Of a stretch of 64,000 nucleotides of DNA, positions 46,449 to 57,608 are shown piece by piece (the stretch's first letter is position 1; every line of letters starts with the position of its first letter). Under the pieces are notes generated by a model that saw nothing but the letters and a program-made list of their open reading frames with translations, did not search any database and had not been told where the DNA came from. The translations under genes were made by a program, and so were the position numbers. This stretch comes from Stanieria sp. NIES-3757. Lineage in GTDB: Bacteria > Cyanobacteriota > Cyanobacteriia > Cyanobacteriales > Xenococcaceae. The stretch spans positions 4,455,640 through 4,519,639 of the forward strand of contig AP017375.1 of the NCBI GenBank assembly GCA_002355455.1, read 5' to 3'.

Positions 46449-49007
46449 GTGGAATCCCGATACAACGCAACAGAAATAGAACCAAAGTGGCAAAAAACCT
46501 GGGCTGAATCTGAAACAGATAGGACTCCAGAAACCCCCAATCTCCCCAAATACTATGCACTTTCGATGTTCCCCTATCCTTCGGGAAGCCTCCACATGGG
46601 ACACGTGCGTAATTATGTGATTACTGATGTAATTGCTCGCTTAAAAAGAATGCAAGGTTATCGGGTACTTCATCCGATGGGTTGGGATGCCTTTGGTTTG
46701 CCCGCAGAAAATGCAGCGATAGATCGAGGTGTTCCACCAGCGCAATGGACTTACCAAAATATCGACCAAATGCGATCGCAACTACAACAGTTAGGATTAT
46801 CGATAGACTGGGATCGGGAAGTTGCTACTTGTTCCCCCGATTATTATCATTGGACGCAGTGGTTGTTTTTGCAGTTTTTTCAAGCAGGATTGGCTTATCA
46901 AAAGGAAGCTGCGGTTAATTGGGATCCCATCGACCAAACTGTACTCGCTAACGAACAGGTAGATAGTGAAGGGCGTTCCTGGCGTTCTGGTGCAAAAGTC
47001 GAACGGAAATTATTAAAGCAGTGGTTTTTCAAAATTACTGATTATGCCGAACAATTACTTAACGATTTAGATAAGTTAACTGGGTGGCCCGATCGCGTAA
47101 AATTAATGCAGGCTAACTGGATTGGTAAATCAGTTGGGGCTTATTTGGAATTTCCGATTATTGGGATAGATGAGAAAATTGGGGTGTTTACGACTCGTCC
47201 CGATACTGTTTATGGTGTAACTTATGTTGTCCTCGCCCCTGAACATCCTTTAACTCCTCAAGTTACCACGAGCGATCGCCAAGAGGCTGTTGAAGCTTTT
47301 ATTAAAGAAGTCGCTAGTGAGAGTGAAATTGAAAGAACTGCCGAAGATAAACCCAAACGAGGTATTTTAACAGGTGGTAAGGCGATTAATCCTTTTAATG
47401 GCGCAGAAATCCCGATTTTAATTGCCGATTACGTCCTTTACGAATACGGTACGGGGGCAGTAATGGGTGTACCCGCTCACGATACTAGGGATTTTAAATT
47501 TGCCAAGGAAAATAATTTACCCATTCAGGTTGTAATCGTTCCAGAACAAACCGACGATATTGGGACGCTAGAAAATGCTTACACCGAACCAGGAATAATG
47601 GTTAATTCTGGGGAATTTGACGGCACACCTTCAGAAACAGGCAAAACCAAAATTATTGAATATGCGGAACAAAAAGGTTATGGCAAAGCACGTATTCAAT
47701 ATCGTTTGAGAGATTGGTTGATTTCTCGTCAAAGATATTGGGGTTGTCCCATTCCTGTGATTCATTGTCCTAGTTGTGGTACAGTTCCCGTACCCGATGC
47801 TGATTTACCAGTTCAATTACCAGAACAAGTAGAATTTAGTGGTAGAGGACCTTCTCCTTTAGCAAAGTTGGAAGATTGGGTAAATGTACCTTGTCCTAGT
47901 TGTGGCGAACCTGCCAAACGGGAAACCGATACAATGGATACTTTTATCGATTCTTCTTGGTATTTCCTTCGTTATAGCGATGCGAAAAATCCAGAGTCAG
48001 CTTTTGCCAAAGATAAAGTCAATGACTGGATGCCCGTCGATCAATACGTCGGTGGGATCGAACACGCCATCCTTCATTTACTTTATTCTCGCTTCTTTAC
48101 TAAAGTATTGCGCGATCGCGGTTTACTAGATTTTGATGAACCTTTTCAACGCCTATTAACTCAAGGCATGGTACAGGGACTTACTTATAAAAATCCCACT
48201 ACAGGTAAATATATCCCCTCGGCAGAAGTTAATCCTGAAGAGCCTAAAGATCCAGAAACAGGGGAAGCTTTATCTGTCTTCTACGAGAAAATGTCTAAAT
48301 CTAAATACAATGGTGTCGATCCTCAACGGGTATTAGCTAAATATGGGGCGGATACGGCACGGATGTTTATTCTGTTTAAAGCACCACCAGAAAAAGATTT
48401 AGAATGGGATGATGCCGATGTAGAAGGACAATTCCGTTTCTTAAATCGAGTTTGGACACAAGTTACCGAATATAATTCTTCTCAATCTATTTCATCTGAA
48501 AACAAAGAACTTACTAAAGCTGAAAAAGATTTACGCAGGGCAATTCATACCGCTATCAAAGAAGTTTCCGAAGATTTGGAAGGAGAATATCAGTTTAATA
48601 CGGCTGTTTCTGAGTTAATGAAACTAAGTAATGCCCTCAAAGATGCATCTTGTAAAGATTCTCCTGTCTACAAACAAGGGATTGAAGCATTAGTAATTTT
48701 ACTTGCACCTTTTGCCCCTCATTTAGCAGAAGAATTGTGGCAGCATCTCGGCAATAATAATTCAATCCATCATCAAAGTTGGCTTAAAGTCGATCCTGAT
48801 GCTTTAGTAGTTGATGAAATTACTTTGGTAATTCAGATCATGGGTAAGACTCGCGGGACTATTCAAGTTCCTGCCAACTTAAACAAGGTTGAGTTAGAAA
48901 AATATGCCCTTCAATCAGAAATGGCTCAACGTTACTTAGAAGGAAAAGAAGTCAAAAAGGTGATTGTTGTGCCGAATAAACTTGTTAATTTTGTAGTAGC
49001 CAAATAA
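46449..49007 (+). CDS. leuS: Leucyl-tRNA synthetase
   Basis: 852 residues from GTG ([15 protein letters not shown]). Class I signatures are HMGH (in [13 protein letters not shown]) and KMSKS. The editing CP1 domain ([20 protein letters not shown]) and two CxxC zinc knuckles ([15 protein letters not shown]) are present. It charges tRNA-Leu. Length is standard. Stands alone. Confidence 0.97.
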   Translation: MESRYNATEIEPKWQKTWAESETDRTPETPNLPKYYALSMFPYPSGSLHMGHVRNYVITDVIARLKRMQGYRVLHPMGWDAFGLPAENAAIDRGVPPAQWTYQNIDQMRSQLQQLGLSIDWDREVATCSPDYYHWTQWLFLQFFQAGLAYQKEAAVNWDPIDQTVLANEQVDSEGRSWRSGAKVERKLLKQWFFKITDYAEQLLNDLDKLTGWPDRVKLMQANWIGKSVGAYLEFPIIGIDEKIGVFTTRPDTVYGVTYVVLAPEHPLTPQVTTSDRQEAVEAFIKEVASESEIERTAEDKPKRGILTGGKAINPFNGAEIPILIADYVLYEYGTGAVMGVPAHDTRDFKFAKENNLPIQVVIVPEQTDDIGTLENAYTEPGIMVNSGEFDGTPSETGKTKIIEYAEQKGYGKARIQYRLRDWLISRQRYWGCPIPVIHCPSCGTVPVPDADLPVQLPEQVEFSGRGPSPLAKLEDWVNVPCPSCGEPAKRETDTMDTFIDSSWYFLRYSDAKNPESAFAKDKVNDWMPVDQYVGGIEHAILHLLYSRFFTKVLRDRGLLDFDEPFQRLLTQGMVQGLTYKNPTTGKYIPSAEVNPEEPKDPETGEALSVFYEKMSKSKYNGVDPQRVLAKYGADTARMFILFKAPPEKDLEWDDADVEGQFRFLNRVWTQVTEYNSSQSISSENKELTKAEKDLRRAIHTAIKEVSEDLEGEYQFNTAVSELMKLSNALKDASCKDSPVYKQGIEALVILLAPFAPHLAEELWQHLGNNNSIHHQSWLKVDPDALVVDEITLVIQIMGKTRGTIQVPANLNKVELEKYALQSEMAQRYLEGKEVKKVIVVPNKLVNFVVAK

Positions 49008-49169
49008 ATTAAATATTTTTTGAAACCAACAATTTTACTACACTAAAAAAAACTTTAAAACTTTTTATTTGGTCGGGGTTTGGCATAGCTAAACCTCTAT
49101 TTTTTTGTTTTGTTTATTGCAGATTTCAATTAAAATTGCTGACCCAGCAATGCCGAATTTTGAACAACC

Positions 49170-50078
49170 TCAGATAACTTTTGCTCCAGTAGTATCGAGT
49201 TGCAAAATCATTACTTTGGAATTAATTCCTTGCTCTTGCCAAGCTTCCATCATTGCACTAACAACACTTTTTGCTTGTTGAGGATTAGTTAAAGCAAGCA
49301 AAGTAGGACCTGCACCACTAATTACCATACCATAAGCACCAGACGCGATCGCAGCAGCTTGAACTTGTTGATAACCGTGAATCAATGCTTGACGATAGGG
49401 TTGATGCAATTTATCTGCTAAAGCTGCGCTTAACCAATCACTACGATTTGTTTCTAAACCTCTCAACAACAAACCGAGACGAGAAATATTAAAAATAGCA
49501 TCGCTGCGACTAATTGTAGTTGGTAGCACCGAACGAGCTTCTTCGGTAGACAATTCAAAATCAGGTATCGCTACTACAGGAACAATCTCTTGATGCCAAG
49601 GAATTTCGCAAATTTGCCAGTTACCAGTTTCCCCTACAGATAATTGACAATTACCCAATAAAGCAGGAACGACATTATCAGGATGCCCTTCCATTTCAAT
49701 GGCTAATTCCATTACTTCTGTATTAGACAAAGGATTACCAGCTAATTGATTTGCTCCTACCAAACCTCCTACTATCGCTGTAGCTGAACTACCCAAACCC
49801 CTAGCCAAAGGTACACCCAACTTGATTTCTATTGCTATTTTGGGTATCGAGCGGTCAATTTTGTGATAAAACTTAGTAAAGGATTGATAAAGTAAATTAT
49901 CTCGATCTTGACTGACTCTTGCTGCTTCCTCTCCAGTAACAACAATTTTTAAATCGGTATTTGTTTCAACTGTAGTGAAAGTAAATTGGTTGTAGAAGGT
50001 TAAGGCAGCACCAATGCAATCAAAACCAGCACCAAGATTAGCAGTAGTAGCAGGAACAATAACAGTAACTTGCTTCAT
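49170..50078 (-). CDS. thrB: Homoserine kinase
   Basis: 302 residues, GHMP kinase. The opening VIVPATTANLGAGFDCIGAAL and ATP motif PLARGLGSSATAIVGGLVGAN are diagnostic, with the C-terminal SGAGPTLLAL. It phosphorylates homoserine on the way to threonine. ATG start. Standing alone; thrC and hom are not in the window. Confidence 0.95.
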   Translation of the reverse strand: MKQVTVIVPATTANLGAGFDCIGAALTFYNQFTFTTVETNTDLKIVVTGEEAARVSQDRDNLLYQSFTKFYHKIDRSIPKIAIEIKLGVPLARGLGSSATAIVGGLVGANQLAGNPLSNTEVMELAIEMEGHPDNVVPALLGNCQLSVGETGNWQICEIPWHQEIVPVVAIPDFELSTEEARSVLPTTISRSDAIFNISRLGLLLRGLETNRSDWLSAALADKLHQPYRQALIHGYQQVQAAAIASGAYGMVISGAGPTLLALTNPQQAKSVVSAMMEAWQEQGINSKVMILQLDTTGAKVI

Positions 50079-50796
50079 TCGACTAGGAACTAGGAATAAG
50101 AGCGATCAATTAACAGCAATATTTAATCCTAACACAGTCACTGTGATGGTTCAGCCTATCTTAAAAAAGTAGAAACAATTCATAGTATCTTGAGTATTTA
50201 CAAAACTAAAATTAGTTGCTTTAGCTGACTTACTCATCAGAGTTAAGGTAATAATTTGGTTAATTAACTTTGTTTAAAGAGTTATTTTATTAAATTAATA
50301 TTTAGATATTTTAACTATTTTTTATTTTATCTTAATTAAAATTAGGTAAAATTTTAGGTCAAGCATCCAATCAAATAAATATTTTTTAATCAATGATGAA
50401 GTTAATTAGGCTGCTTTTAAATAAAGAGCAATTTAAATTGTGATTATAATTTTGGTCATTTTTTTTTATTTGACTATTAATTAATATTATCAAAAAACAG
50501 ATGAGTTTTAATCTTGAACTTTGTATAAACGTATCGTCGATATTTAAAAACTGCAAATTACCTGATTTATCAATTAAGACTTGCACCAGAAATAACGAGT
50601 AATAAATGGCTAATAATAACGGTTTAAAGATTTATAATGTCAAATAGGATAATTAAGAGTTATAAGCTCTACTTATCACAAATGACTTATTAAAACTTAA
50701 TAAAAATCAAAGGAGATGCCTCTCTCTGATAGACTTTTGACTTGAGTAGGCATACCTTGATTGTAAGGAAATCATAATCGAGTAGGGAGGAAAATC
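50079..50796. other. Long divergent intergenic region thrB / glpX
   Basis: About 720 bases of very AT-rich DNA, the largest gap here. It holds promoters for thrB and glpX. A 66-codon frame on the minus strand (50386-50586) looks like chance. A strong GGGAGG ribosome-binding site lies at its right end for glpX. No RNA gene recognised. Confidence 0.5.
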
Positions 50797-51837
50797 TTGC
50801 TAGAAAATACCCTTGGGCTAGAAATTATTGAGGTAGTCGAACAAGCTGCGATCGCCTCAGCTAAATGGATGGGGAAAGGTGAAAAAAACACCGCCGATCA
50901 AGTTGCAGTAGAAGCAATGCGCGAACGGATGAACAAAATCCACATGAGAGGTCGCATTGTCATCGGTGAAGGCGAACGGGATGATGCTCCCATGCTTTAC
51001 ATCGGGGAAGAAGTAGGCATTTGTACTCAAGAAGATGCTAAAGACTTCTGTAACCCAGAGGAATTAATTGAAATTGACATCGCAGTCGATCCCTGTGAAG
51101 GAACTAACTTAGTTGCTTACGGACAACCAGGTTCGATGGCAGTATTGGCAATTTCTGAAAAAGGTGGTTTATTTGCTGCACCAGACTTTTACATGAAAAA
51201 GCTAGCTGCACCACCCGTAGCCAAGGGTCATGTTGATATTAACAAATCAGCTACCGAAAACTTGAAAATCATCTCTGATTGTATGGGAAGAGCGATTGAA
51301 GAGTTGGTTGTGGTAGTAATGGATCGTCCTCGTCACAAAGGATTAATCCAAGAAATTCGCTCTGCTGGTGCGAGAGTAAGATTAATCAGTGATGGTGACG
51401 TTTCTGCTGCTATTTCTTGCGCTTTTTCTGGTACAAATATCCACGCTTTGATGGGAATTGGTGCTGCACCTGAAGGGGTTATTTCTGCTGCTGCTATGCG
51501 CTGTTTAGGCGGTCACTTCCAAGGACAGTTAATTTACGATCCCGAAGTAGTTCAAACAGGTTTAATTGGCGAAAGTAGAGAAGGCAATCTTGCTAGATTA
51601 AATGAAATGGGTATTAATGACCCAGACAAAATTTACAATGCTGAAGAATTAGCTAGTGGCGAAACAGTGCTGTTTGCTGCCTCTGGTATTACTCCAGGAA
51701 CTTTGATGGAAGGAGTCCGTTTCTTCAAAGGTGGAGCAAGAACTCAGAGTTTAGTTATTTCTTCTCAGTCTAAAACAGCCCGTTTTGTTGATACTGTCCA
51801 TATGTTTGAACAACCTAAAAATTTACAATTAAAATAA
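50797..51837 (+). CDS. glpX: Class II fructose-1,6-/sedoheptulose-1,7-bisphosphatase
   Basis: 346 residues from TTG ([17 protein letters not shown]), the start being set by GGGAGG 5-8 bases upstream and by the conserved N-terminus. Metal-site motifs include [15 protein letters not shown] and the DPCEGTN segment. In cyanobacteria this dual-function enzyme dephosphorylates both FBP and SBP in the Calvin cycle. Length is standard. It precedes hemA by 170 bases on the same strand. Confidence 0.96.
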   Translation: MLENTLGLEIIEVVEQAAIASAKWMGKGEKNTADQVAVEAMRERMNKIHMRGRIVIGEGERDDAPMLYIGEEVGICTQEDAKDFCNPEELIEIDIAVDPCEGTNLVAYGQPGSMAVLAISEKGGLFAAPDFYMKKLAAPPVAKGHVDINKSATENLKIISDCMGRAIEELVVVVMDRPRHKGLIQEIRSAGARVRLISDGDVSAAISCAFSGTNIHALMGIGAAPEGVISAAAMRCLGGHFQGQLIYDPEVVQTGLIGESREGNLARLNEMGINDPDKIYNAEELASGETVLFAASGITPGTLMEGVRFFKGGARTQSLVISSQSKTARFVDTVHMFEQPKNLQLK

Positions 51838-52006
51838 GGTTGTTTTAAGTCATCAAAGGTGAAAAGTAGAAGGTAAAATCTCTTTCCTTATTACTTTTTC
51901 CCTTTCTCTTGGTTTAAGTTTTAAGATATTTTGTTGGCATAAATTAAATTTAATTACTAATCAAAAAACAGCCAAAAAACATAACCAAAAACTCTTGAGA
52001 GAACAC

Positions 52007-53293
52007 ATGAATATTGTAGTTGTTGGTCTAAGTCATAAAACCGCAGCCGTAGAAATTCGCGAAAAACTAAGCATTCCAGAAGCACAAATCGAATCAGCGA
52101 TCGCGCACTTATCGAGCTACCCTCACATTGATGAAGTAGCAATTATTAGTACTTGTAATCGTCTGGAAATTTACGGCATTGTCAAAGACACTGAGCAAGG
52201 CGTTAAAGAAATTACTCAATTCTTAGCAGAAAAAGGTCAAATCAGCCTGCTAGAATTACGCAGACACTTATTTACCTTATTACACGAAGATGCTTTACGC
52301 CATCTGATGCGAGTTGCATCGGGTTTAGAGAGTTTGGTATTAGGGGAAGGACAAATCCTTGCTCAAGTCAAAAATACCCACAAATTAGCTCAAAAATATG
52401 GGGGATTAGGACGATTATTAGATCGCTTATTTAAACAAGCTATCTCTACTGGTAAAAGAGTTCGTAGTGAAACTAGCATTGGTACAGGTGCAGTTTCAAT
52501 TAGTTCTGCTGCAGTAGAATTGGCGCAAATCAAAGTAGAAAATATTGCACCACTAAAAGTCACAATTATTGGTGCTGGAAAAATGGCTTGTCTATTGGTG
52601 AAACACCTGTTAGCCAAAGGTGCAACTGAAATTGCTATTGTTAACCGTTCTCATCGTAGAGCGCAAGAGTTAGCGGATAAGTTTCCTGAAGCTAGTTTAA
52701 AACTTTATCCTCTCTCAGAAATGATGAGTATGATCGCTTTTTCCGATCTCGTTTTTACTAGCACTGGTGCGACTGAACCAATTTTAGACCAAGCCAAGCT
52801 AACAGAACATTTACCAACCGAAAAGTCTTTAATGTTGATTGATATCTCCGTACCTCGCAACGTCGCTGCGGATGTCAATCTGCTCCAACAAATTCAAGCT
52901 TATAACGTTGACGATCTTAAAGCAGTAGTCGCAGCTAATCAAGAAAGTCGTCGGAAATTAGCTCAAGAAGCAGAAGGAATCATTGAAGAAGAAGTTGAAA
53001 ACTATCTACTTTGGTGGCGCTCGCTAGAAACTGTTCCAACCATTAGTTGTTTACGTAGTAAAGTAGAAACAATTCGCGAACAAGAATTAGAAAAAGCTTT
53101 ATCTCGTCTCGGAACAGAATTTGCCGAAAAACATCAAGAAGTAATTGAAGCTTTAACTAGAGGAATTGTTAATAAAATTCTTCATGAACCTATGGTACAG
53201 TTAAGAGCGCAGCAAGATATCGAAGCTCGTCGTCGCTGTTTACAATCGCTTCAGATGCTGTTTAATTTAGAGACAGAAGAACAATTTAGTTAA
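52007..53293 (+). CDS. hemA: Glutamyl-tRNA reductase
   Basis: 428 residues from ATG 52007 ([21 protein letters not shown]); a TTG 12 bases before is less likely. Catalytic cysteine in STCNRLEIY, then [17 protein letters not shown] and the NADPH motif [15 protein letters not shown]. It makes glutamate-1-semialdehyde from Glu-tRNA, the first committed step of tetrapyrrole (heme, chlorophyll, bilin) synthesis. Usually feedback-controlled by heme. Follows glpX on the same strand. Confidence 0.97.
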   Translation: MNIVVVGLSHKTAAVEIREKLSIPEAQIESAIAHLSSYPHIDEVAIISTCNRLEIYGIVKDTEQGVKEITQFLAEKGQISLLELRRHLFTLLHEDALRHLMRVASGLESLVLGEGQILAQVKNTHKLAQKYGGLGRLLDRLFKQAISTGKRVRSETSIGTGAVSISSAAVELAQIKVENIAPLKVTIIGAGKMACLLVKHLLAKGATEIAIVNRSHRRAQELADKFPEASLKLYPLSEMMSMIAFSDLVFTSTGATEPILDQAKLTEHLPTEKSLMLIDISVPRNVAADVNLLQQIQAYNVDDLKAVVAANQESRRKLAQEAEGIIEEEVENYLLWWRSLETVPTISCLRSKVETIREQELEKALSRLGTEFAEKHQEVIEALTRGIVNKILHEPMVQLRAQQDIEARRRCLQSLQMLFNLETEEQFS

Positions 53294-53370
53294 ATTGTGT
53301 TTAATAAAATATTTTTTTAACAGATAAACACGGAGACTGCTCGATGTAGTTCCGTGTTTATTTTATTATT

Positions 53371-53407
53371 TGTCTTTTGTCTTTTGTCTTTTGTCTTTTG
53401 TCCTTTG
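53371..53407. repeat. Heptanucleotide tandem repeat TGTCTTT
   Basis: Four perfect TGTCTTT units and a fifth variant TGTCCTT between hemA and the aminotransferase. A second run of 7-base units (CCAATGA/CCAATAA/CTAATGA-type) at 53445-53476 reaches into the aminotransferase start. Confidence 0.8.
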
Positions 53408-53466
53408 TTCGCTAGTATTTTTAGTGATTAAATAACCACCAACCAACAACCAATGACCAATAACTA

Positions 53467-54651
53467 ATGACTAATAAACTTTCTCGCATGGAAACGGTAC
53501 AATCTCCTTTAATTCCAGTGATTGGGGAACTAATTCGTCAACACCCAGGTACAATTTCTTTAGGACAAGGGGTAGTTGCTTATCCTCCTCCTCAAGCAGC
53601 AATTGCAGCTATAACAAAATTTTTAAATAATCCAGATAATCATAAATATCAGGCAGTAGAAGGAATACCACCTTTAATTAAAGCGATCGCACATAAATTG
53701 GCTACGGAAAATCAGATCGAAATTGAGCAAAATAACTGTATTGTGGTTACTGCTGGGAGTAATATGGCATTTTTTAATGCTATCCTCGCGATTACTGAAG
53801 CTGGTGACGAAATTATTCTAAATGCGCCTTATTATTTTAATCACGAAATGGCGATTAGAATAGCCAATTGTACTCCTGTAATTGTACCAACAGATGTCAA
53901 CTATCAATTACAACTAGAATTAATCGCTCAAGCAATTACGAGTAAAACCAAAGCAGTAGTTACTATTTCTCCGAATAATCCCACAGGTACAGTCTATTCT
54001 GCCCAAACTTTAGCTCAAGTAAATCAACTTTGTCGCGAGGGGTTCGCTCCTTGCAGTCGCGATCGCGGTATTTATCATATTAGCGATGAAGCTTATGAAT
54101 ATTTTACTTATGATGGAGTTAAACATATTTCCCCAGCTTCTTTTGCTAATAGTAGTAATCATACTATTTCTCTCTACAGTTTATCCAAAGCTTATGGTTT
54201 TGCTTCCTGGCGTATTGGTTATATGGTGATTCCGAAGCATTTATTAATGTCGGTCAAAAAAGTTCAAGATACTAATTTAATTTGTCCGCCTGTTATTTCT
54301 CAGTATGCAGCTTTAGGAGCTTTGGAAGTTGGCTATAGTTATTGTCAACCTTTTATTCAAGAAATTGCTAAGGTTAGAAAGATAGTTTTGGATAAATTGC
54401 AAAGTATAAATAATATTTGTACTGTTAATCAGGCGGATGGTGCTTTTTATTTGTTCCTCAAGATTAATTCAGAAATTAATGATTTTGAATTGGTTAAAAA
54501 ATTGATTATGGATTATCAAGTTGCTGCAATTCCTGGAAGTACTTTTGGGATGGAGAGTGGTTGTTATTTAAGAATTGCTTATGGTTCACTACAACTCGAT
54601 ACTGCTAGCGAAGGAATTAACAGATTAATTAAAGGATTAAATAATATTTAG
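53467..54651 (+). CDS. PLP-dependent aminotransferase (class I/II)
   Basis: 394 residues, fold type I. YSLSKAYGFASWRIGY contains the PLP lysine, SPNNPTG the substrate and cofactor loop, and ISDEAYEYFTYDG the Asp that contacts PLP. Aspartate/aromatic or LL-DAP-like specificity cannot be decided. The ATG lies inside a heptanucleotide repeat, so Met8 at 53488 could be the true start. An 8-residue insertion EGFAPCSR at 54037-54060 splits the conserved CRDRGIYHISDEAY; its 24 bases are flanked by a CGCGA duplication and it looks like a repeat insertion in a surface loop. Confidence 0.85.
   Translation: MTNKLSRMETVQSPLIPVIGELIRQHPGTISLGQGVVAYPPPQAAIAAITKFLNNPDNHKYQAVEGIPPLIKAIAHKLATENQIEIEQNNCIVVTAGSNMAFFNAILAITEAGDEIILNAPYYFNHEMAIRIANCTPVIVPTDVNYQLQLELIAQAITSKTKAVVTISPNNPTGTVYSAQTLAQVNQLCREGFAPCSRDRGIYHISDEAYEYFTYDGVKHISPASFANSSNHTISLYSLSKAYGFASWRIGYMVIPKHLLMSVKKVQDTNLICPPVISQYAALGALEVGYSYCQPFIQEIAKVRKIVLDKLQSINNICTVNQADGAFYLFLKINSEINDFELVKKLIMDYQVAAIPGSTFGMESGCYLRIAYGSLQLDTASEGINRLIKGLNNI
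54034..54062. repeat. 24-base in-frame insertion with CGCGA duplication
   Basis: CGCGA at 54034-54038 recurs at 54058-54062 and brackets GGGGTTCGCTCC and neighbours, a GC-rich mini-repeat. It adds eight residues to the aminotransferase without breaking the frame. Confidence 0.6.
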
Positions 54652-54773
54652 TCATTAGTTGATTGTTAATTGTTAATTGTTTGTCCACAGATTAACGCAG
54701 ATAAACACAGATGATTGATTAGATTAATTGCTACTTTTTACTTGCTACTTAATCTTTGGTAACTGGTAACTGA

Positions 54774-56621
54774 TTATTGAGCGGGTGGAATTCCTTCAAT
54801 CGCAATAATAGCTTCCATGACTGATTTAACGATAGGTGCTGCTACGGTAGAACCAAAAGTATATGCGCCTTTAGGCTCATCTACAACAGCTAAGATCGCA
54901 TAACGGGGAGCTTCAACGGGAAACATAGCAACAAAGCTGGTAATTTTGGCTTTTTTGTCGTATCCTCCTTCATTAACGGCTTTTTGTGCAGTTCCTGTTT
55001 TGCCAGCAATGCGATAACCTGGAAGAGAAGCAACATAACCACTACCTTCTTTTTCCCTAACTACACTTTCCATCATCGCTAAGACAGCTTTGGTAGTTTC
55101 TGGTTTAAATACTTGTTTAATAGGATAAGTAGGTTGCCAATGTAGATAGCCTTTGACATCTGATAAACCACGAACAAAATGAGGTGTAACTAAATTTCCT
55201 CCATTAGCGATCGCACAATGTAATTGAATCAGTTTTAAGGGTGTTAAAGAAAAACCTTGTCCAAAAGAGGTAGTAGCAGCTTCAATGGCTTTGACTTTAA
55301 ATTCTATTTCGTTTTTGAGATGTCCAGGAGTATAACCAGGAATATCTAAAGCTAGTTTATCTTCAATTCCTAAAGCGAGAAGATGATGGTAATAATCCTC
55401 TCGATTGAGACGATTCATCATCTGAATCATACCCACATTACTTGAATGCTGTAGAATTTGGGGAATTGTTAAAATGCCTCGCGCACCGTCGTCTTCATAA
55501 TCGTGGTTGCGTATCTCCCAACCATCAACCTTGATTTTACCTGTATCTTTAAAGGTATCATTGGGAGTAATTACCCCTGCATCTAAAGCGATCGCAACAT
55601 TAATCGGTTTAAAAGTCGAACCAGGTTCATACAAATCGGTAATTGCCCAATTTTTAAACAATTCCACATTATATTTGTAGTAAAGATTAGGATTATAAGT
55701 AGGTTCAGAAACCAAAGAAGCGATCGCACCATCGTGGACATCCATCACAATTACAGTACCGCGTTTAGCTTTATATTTGAGCATTTGCTGTTTTAAAGCA
55801 TTGCGCGCTGCTTGTTGAATCTTAAGATCGAGCGTTAATTGCAAACGTAAATCGTCAAATTGCAATAATTCCTCTTGAGGATTTAAATCACCTACATGAA
55901 AGATAGAGCGATCGCCAATAAAACTCCGTTTAACTGATTTAGTAATTTCAGGACGTTGTAGAAGTTGTTGTTGAGTATATTCTACTCCTGCTTGCGGTAA
56001 TGGTAAGCGATCGCGATTCATATAACCTACTACTTCCGCTACCATTTCTTCATAGGGATAAAAACGAGAATAGCGTTTTTGTAAATCTAAACCATCAATT
56101 TTTAATTTACTAATTTTTTCTTTAACTGATTCTGGAAGATCGCTTGCTAATTTAATTCCTGTTTTTCTTTCTCTAAAAACTTGGACTAATTTTTCGGTAG
56201 TGTAATTAGGAAGAATTGGAGCTATTTCTTGTGCTACTTGTTCAGGAGAAATATCTTTAGAATAAACAGTAAATAAAGAAGGATGAGCGTAAAGATCGTA
56301 AGTAATTCGATCTGTCGCTAAAACATTTTGTTGACGATCTACTATTTGACGACGAGGATTATAAAAACGTAATAAAGTATGTTGTTGATCGTTGGCTATT
56401 TGTTTTAAAGTTTTGCCTTTAGGTGCTTGTTCATAAATAATAGTAGGATTCAAAATTTGTAAATAAAAAAGTCTGGTCGTTAATCCAAAAGCAGCACATA
56501 CTAAAACTAACCAAACTAATAATAGTCTAATCGGCTGAAATTTTCTTGAAGATTTAATTGAAGAAGCTTGAAAAATTCTTTTTGGTCGTTGAGGTATATT
56601 TGTCGGTTTTGATTTAGTCAT
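54774..56621 (-). CDS. ftsI: Peptidoglycan transpeptidase FtsI (PBP2/3 type)
   Basis: 615 residues from ATG 56621; a TTG at 56639 would add six but skips the GGGGGG ribosome-binding stretch. One N-terminal membrane helix (LLLVWLVLVCAAFGLTTRLFYL) is followed by the PBP dimerisation domain and the transpeptidase domain with STFK (GSTFKPIN), SSN (HSSNVGMI) and KTGT. Class B PBP making septal crosslinks. The FtsL-like gene lies upstream on the same strand, the usual dcw-like order. Confidence 0.93.
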   Translation of the reverse strand: MTKSKPTNIPQRPKRIFQASSIKSSRKFQPIRLLLVWLVLVCAAFGLTTRLFYLQILNPTIIYEQAPKGKTLKQIANDQQHTLLRFYNPRRQIVDRQQNVLATDRITYDLYAHPSLFTVYSKDISPEQVAQEIAPILPNYTTEKLVQVFRERKTGIKLASDLPESVKEKISKLKIDGLDLQKRYSRFYPYEEMVAEVVGYMNRDRLPLPQAGVEYTQQQLLQRPEITKSVKRSFIGDRSIFHVGDLNPQEELLQFDDLRLQLTLDLKIQQAARNALKQQMLKYKAKRGTVIVMDVHDGAIASLVSEPTYNPNLYYKYNVELFKNWAITDLYEPGSTFKPINVAIALDAGVITPNDTFKDTGKIKVDGWEIRNHDYEDDGARGILTIPQILQHSSNVGMIQMMNRLNREDYYHHLLALGIEDKLALDIPGYTPGHLKNEIEFKVKAIEAATTSFGQGFSLTPLKLIQLHCAIANGGNLVTPHFVRGLSDVKGYLHWQPTYPIKQVFKPETTKAVLAMMESVVREKEGSGYVASLPGYRIAGKTGTAQKAVNEGGYDKKAKITSFVAMFPVEAPRYAILAVVDEPKGAYTFGSTVAAPIVKSVMEAIIAIEGIPPAQ

Positions 56622-56730
56622 TTTCCCCCCAATGCTCAATAATTGTAGTAAAAAAGATTTAATATAAAAATTTATTCAAGTTTTATTATAAAAATTGCTA
56701 TTTGAACTAATTTTCTAAAAAAAATAATTA

Positions 56731-56757
56731 GTAGAAACGTAAAGATTACGCTTCCAC
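56731..56757. repeat. Degenerate copy of the GTAGAGACGTA hairpin repeat
   Basis: GTAGAAACGTAA and TTACGCTTCCAC arms, diverged from the perfect copy at 32434-32461. A further remnant, AGAGAC...ACGTCTCTAC, spans 56866-56911. Both lie in the 280-base gap between ftsI and the FtsL-like gene. Confidence 0.5.
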
Positions 56758-56921
56758 TTGATAATTGCATATCTATTTACAGCCAAAAGTTAATCAGTTA
56801 AATCCTTCAACAAACGACATCTATTAAAAAAAACTCTAGTTGTTTTTAATAGACGATCAGAGGTTTTAGAGACTTATGATAACTGTACCAACGTAATAAA
56901 TAACGTCTCTACTGATAGCTG

Positions 56922-57446
56922 TTAATACCCTGAATTAAATTCTAAATCTTTTGCTTGAACTTGTTCGATAGGATTAGATTGAACTGAAGAAGAGATCGAA
57001 GCTGGACGAACAAAAATAGCGTTATCTACAGACAAAGAAACAAATTTATTATTTTTCTCTTGAGCTTGTTGAGCAATTTCGTGTTTGAGAGATTCGTTAA
57101 TTGCAATTAGCTGCCGTTCTTGACGTTGCAAAGTTTCTAAATTGTTATATTCTTTACTCCAAAGTTGAGGAATACGAACATTACTAACATAAACTGCAAT
57201 ACTGCTAGCTATTAATACTAATGCTAAACCAAAAGAACTTTTTTGTAAGAATAACAAAATTTGTAATTGAACTGGTAGTAGTTTTTTATTAGGTAATTTG
57301 GCAACCGAAGAATTACTGAATTGATTAATTTTATGATGAGAAGAAGGCAATTGTGAACGATAATTTTTACGCTTACGAGAACGATTAGAATAGGATTGTG
57401 GGGAATAATTTTGAACTGGAAAAGTTGGCTTAGGAAGAGCGGACAT
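56922..57446 (-). CDS. FtsL-like septum protein
   Basis: 174 residues. A basic, serine-rich cytoplasmic part (1-65), one membrane helix (FGLALVLIASSIAVYVSNV, about 74-92) and an outer coiled coil (ETLQRQERQLIAINESLKHEIAQQAQ) give the FtsL/DivIC topology. Its place directly upstream of ftsI on the same strand supports this. Such proteins bridge FtsQ, FtsB and FtsI at the septum. FtsL diverges so fast that position and topology are the evidence. Ends in a conserved-looking but unplaced tail. Confidence 0.65.
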   Translation of the reverse strand: MSALPKPTFPVQNYSPQSYSNRSRKRKNYRSQLPSSHHKINQFSNSSVAKLPNKKLLPVQLQILLFLQKSSFGLALVLIASSIAVYVSNVRIPQLWSKEYNNLETLQRQERQLIAINESLKHEIAQQAQEKNNKFVSLSVDNAIFVRPASISSSVQSNPIEQVQAKDLEFNSGY

Positions 57447-57608
57447 AATAATATTTATTATCCAGTAATAATTGCTTTCGGGCGAAATTATAACTTTATT
57501 TTTATTTAAATGGCAGCAATTAATGTGATTTATTAAGATTTTATTTTTTTGCTTAATAATTTTTTTATCTTCTTTGCCATTGAGTCGGATTATTCACCAA
57601 AAATTGCT

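Noticed and set aside
50386-50586. 66-codon minus-strand frame in the thrB/glpX gap
   Set aside because: AT-rich chance frame with Ile/Asn/Lys bias and no recognisable pattern.
53371-53407. Heptamer run as CRISPR array
   Set aside because: Unit is 7 bases without spacers; a tandem repeat, not CRISPR.
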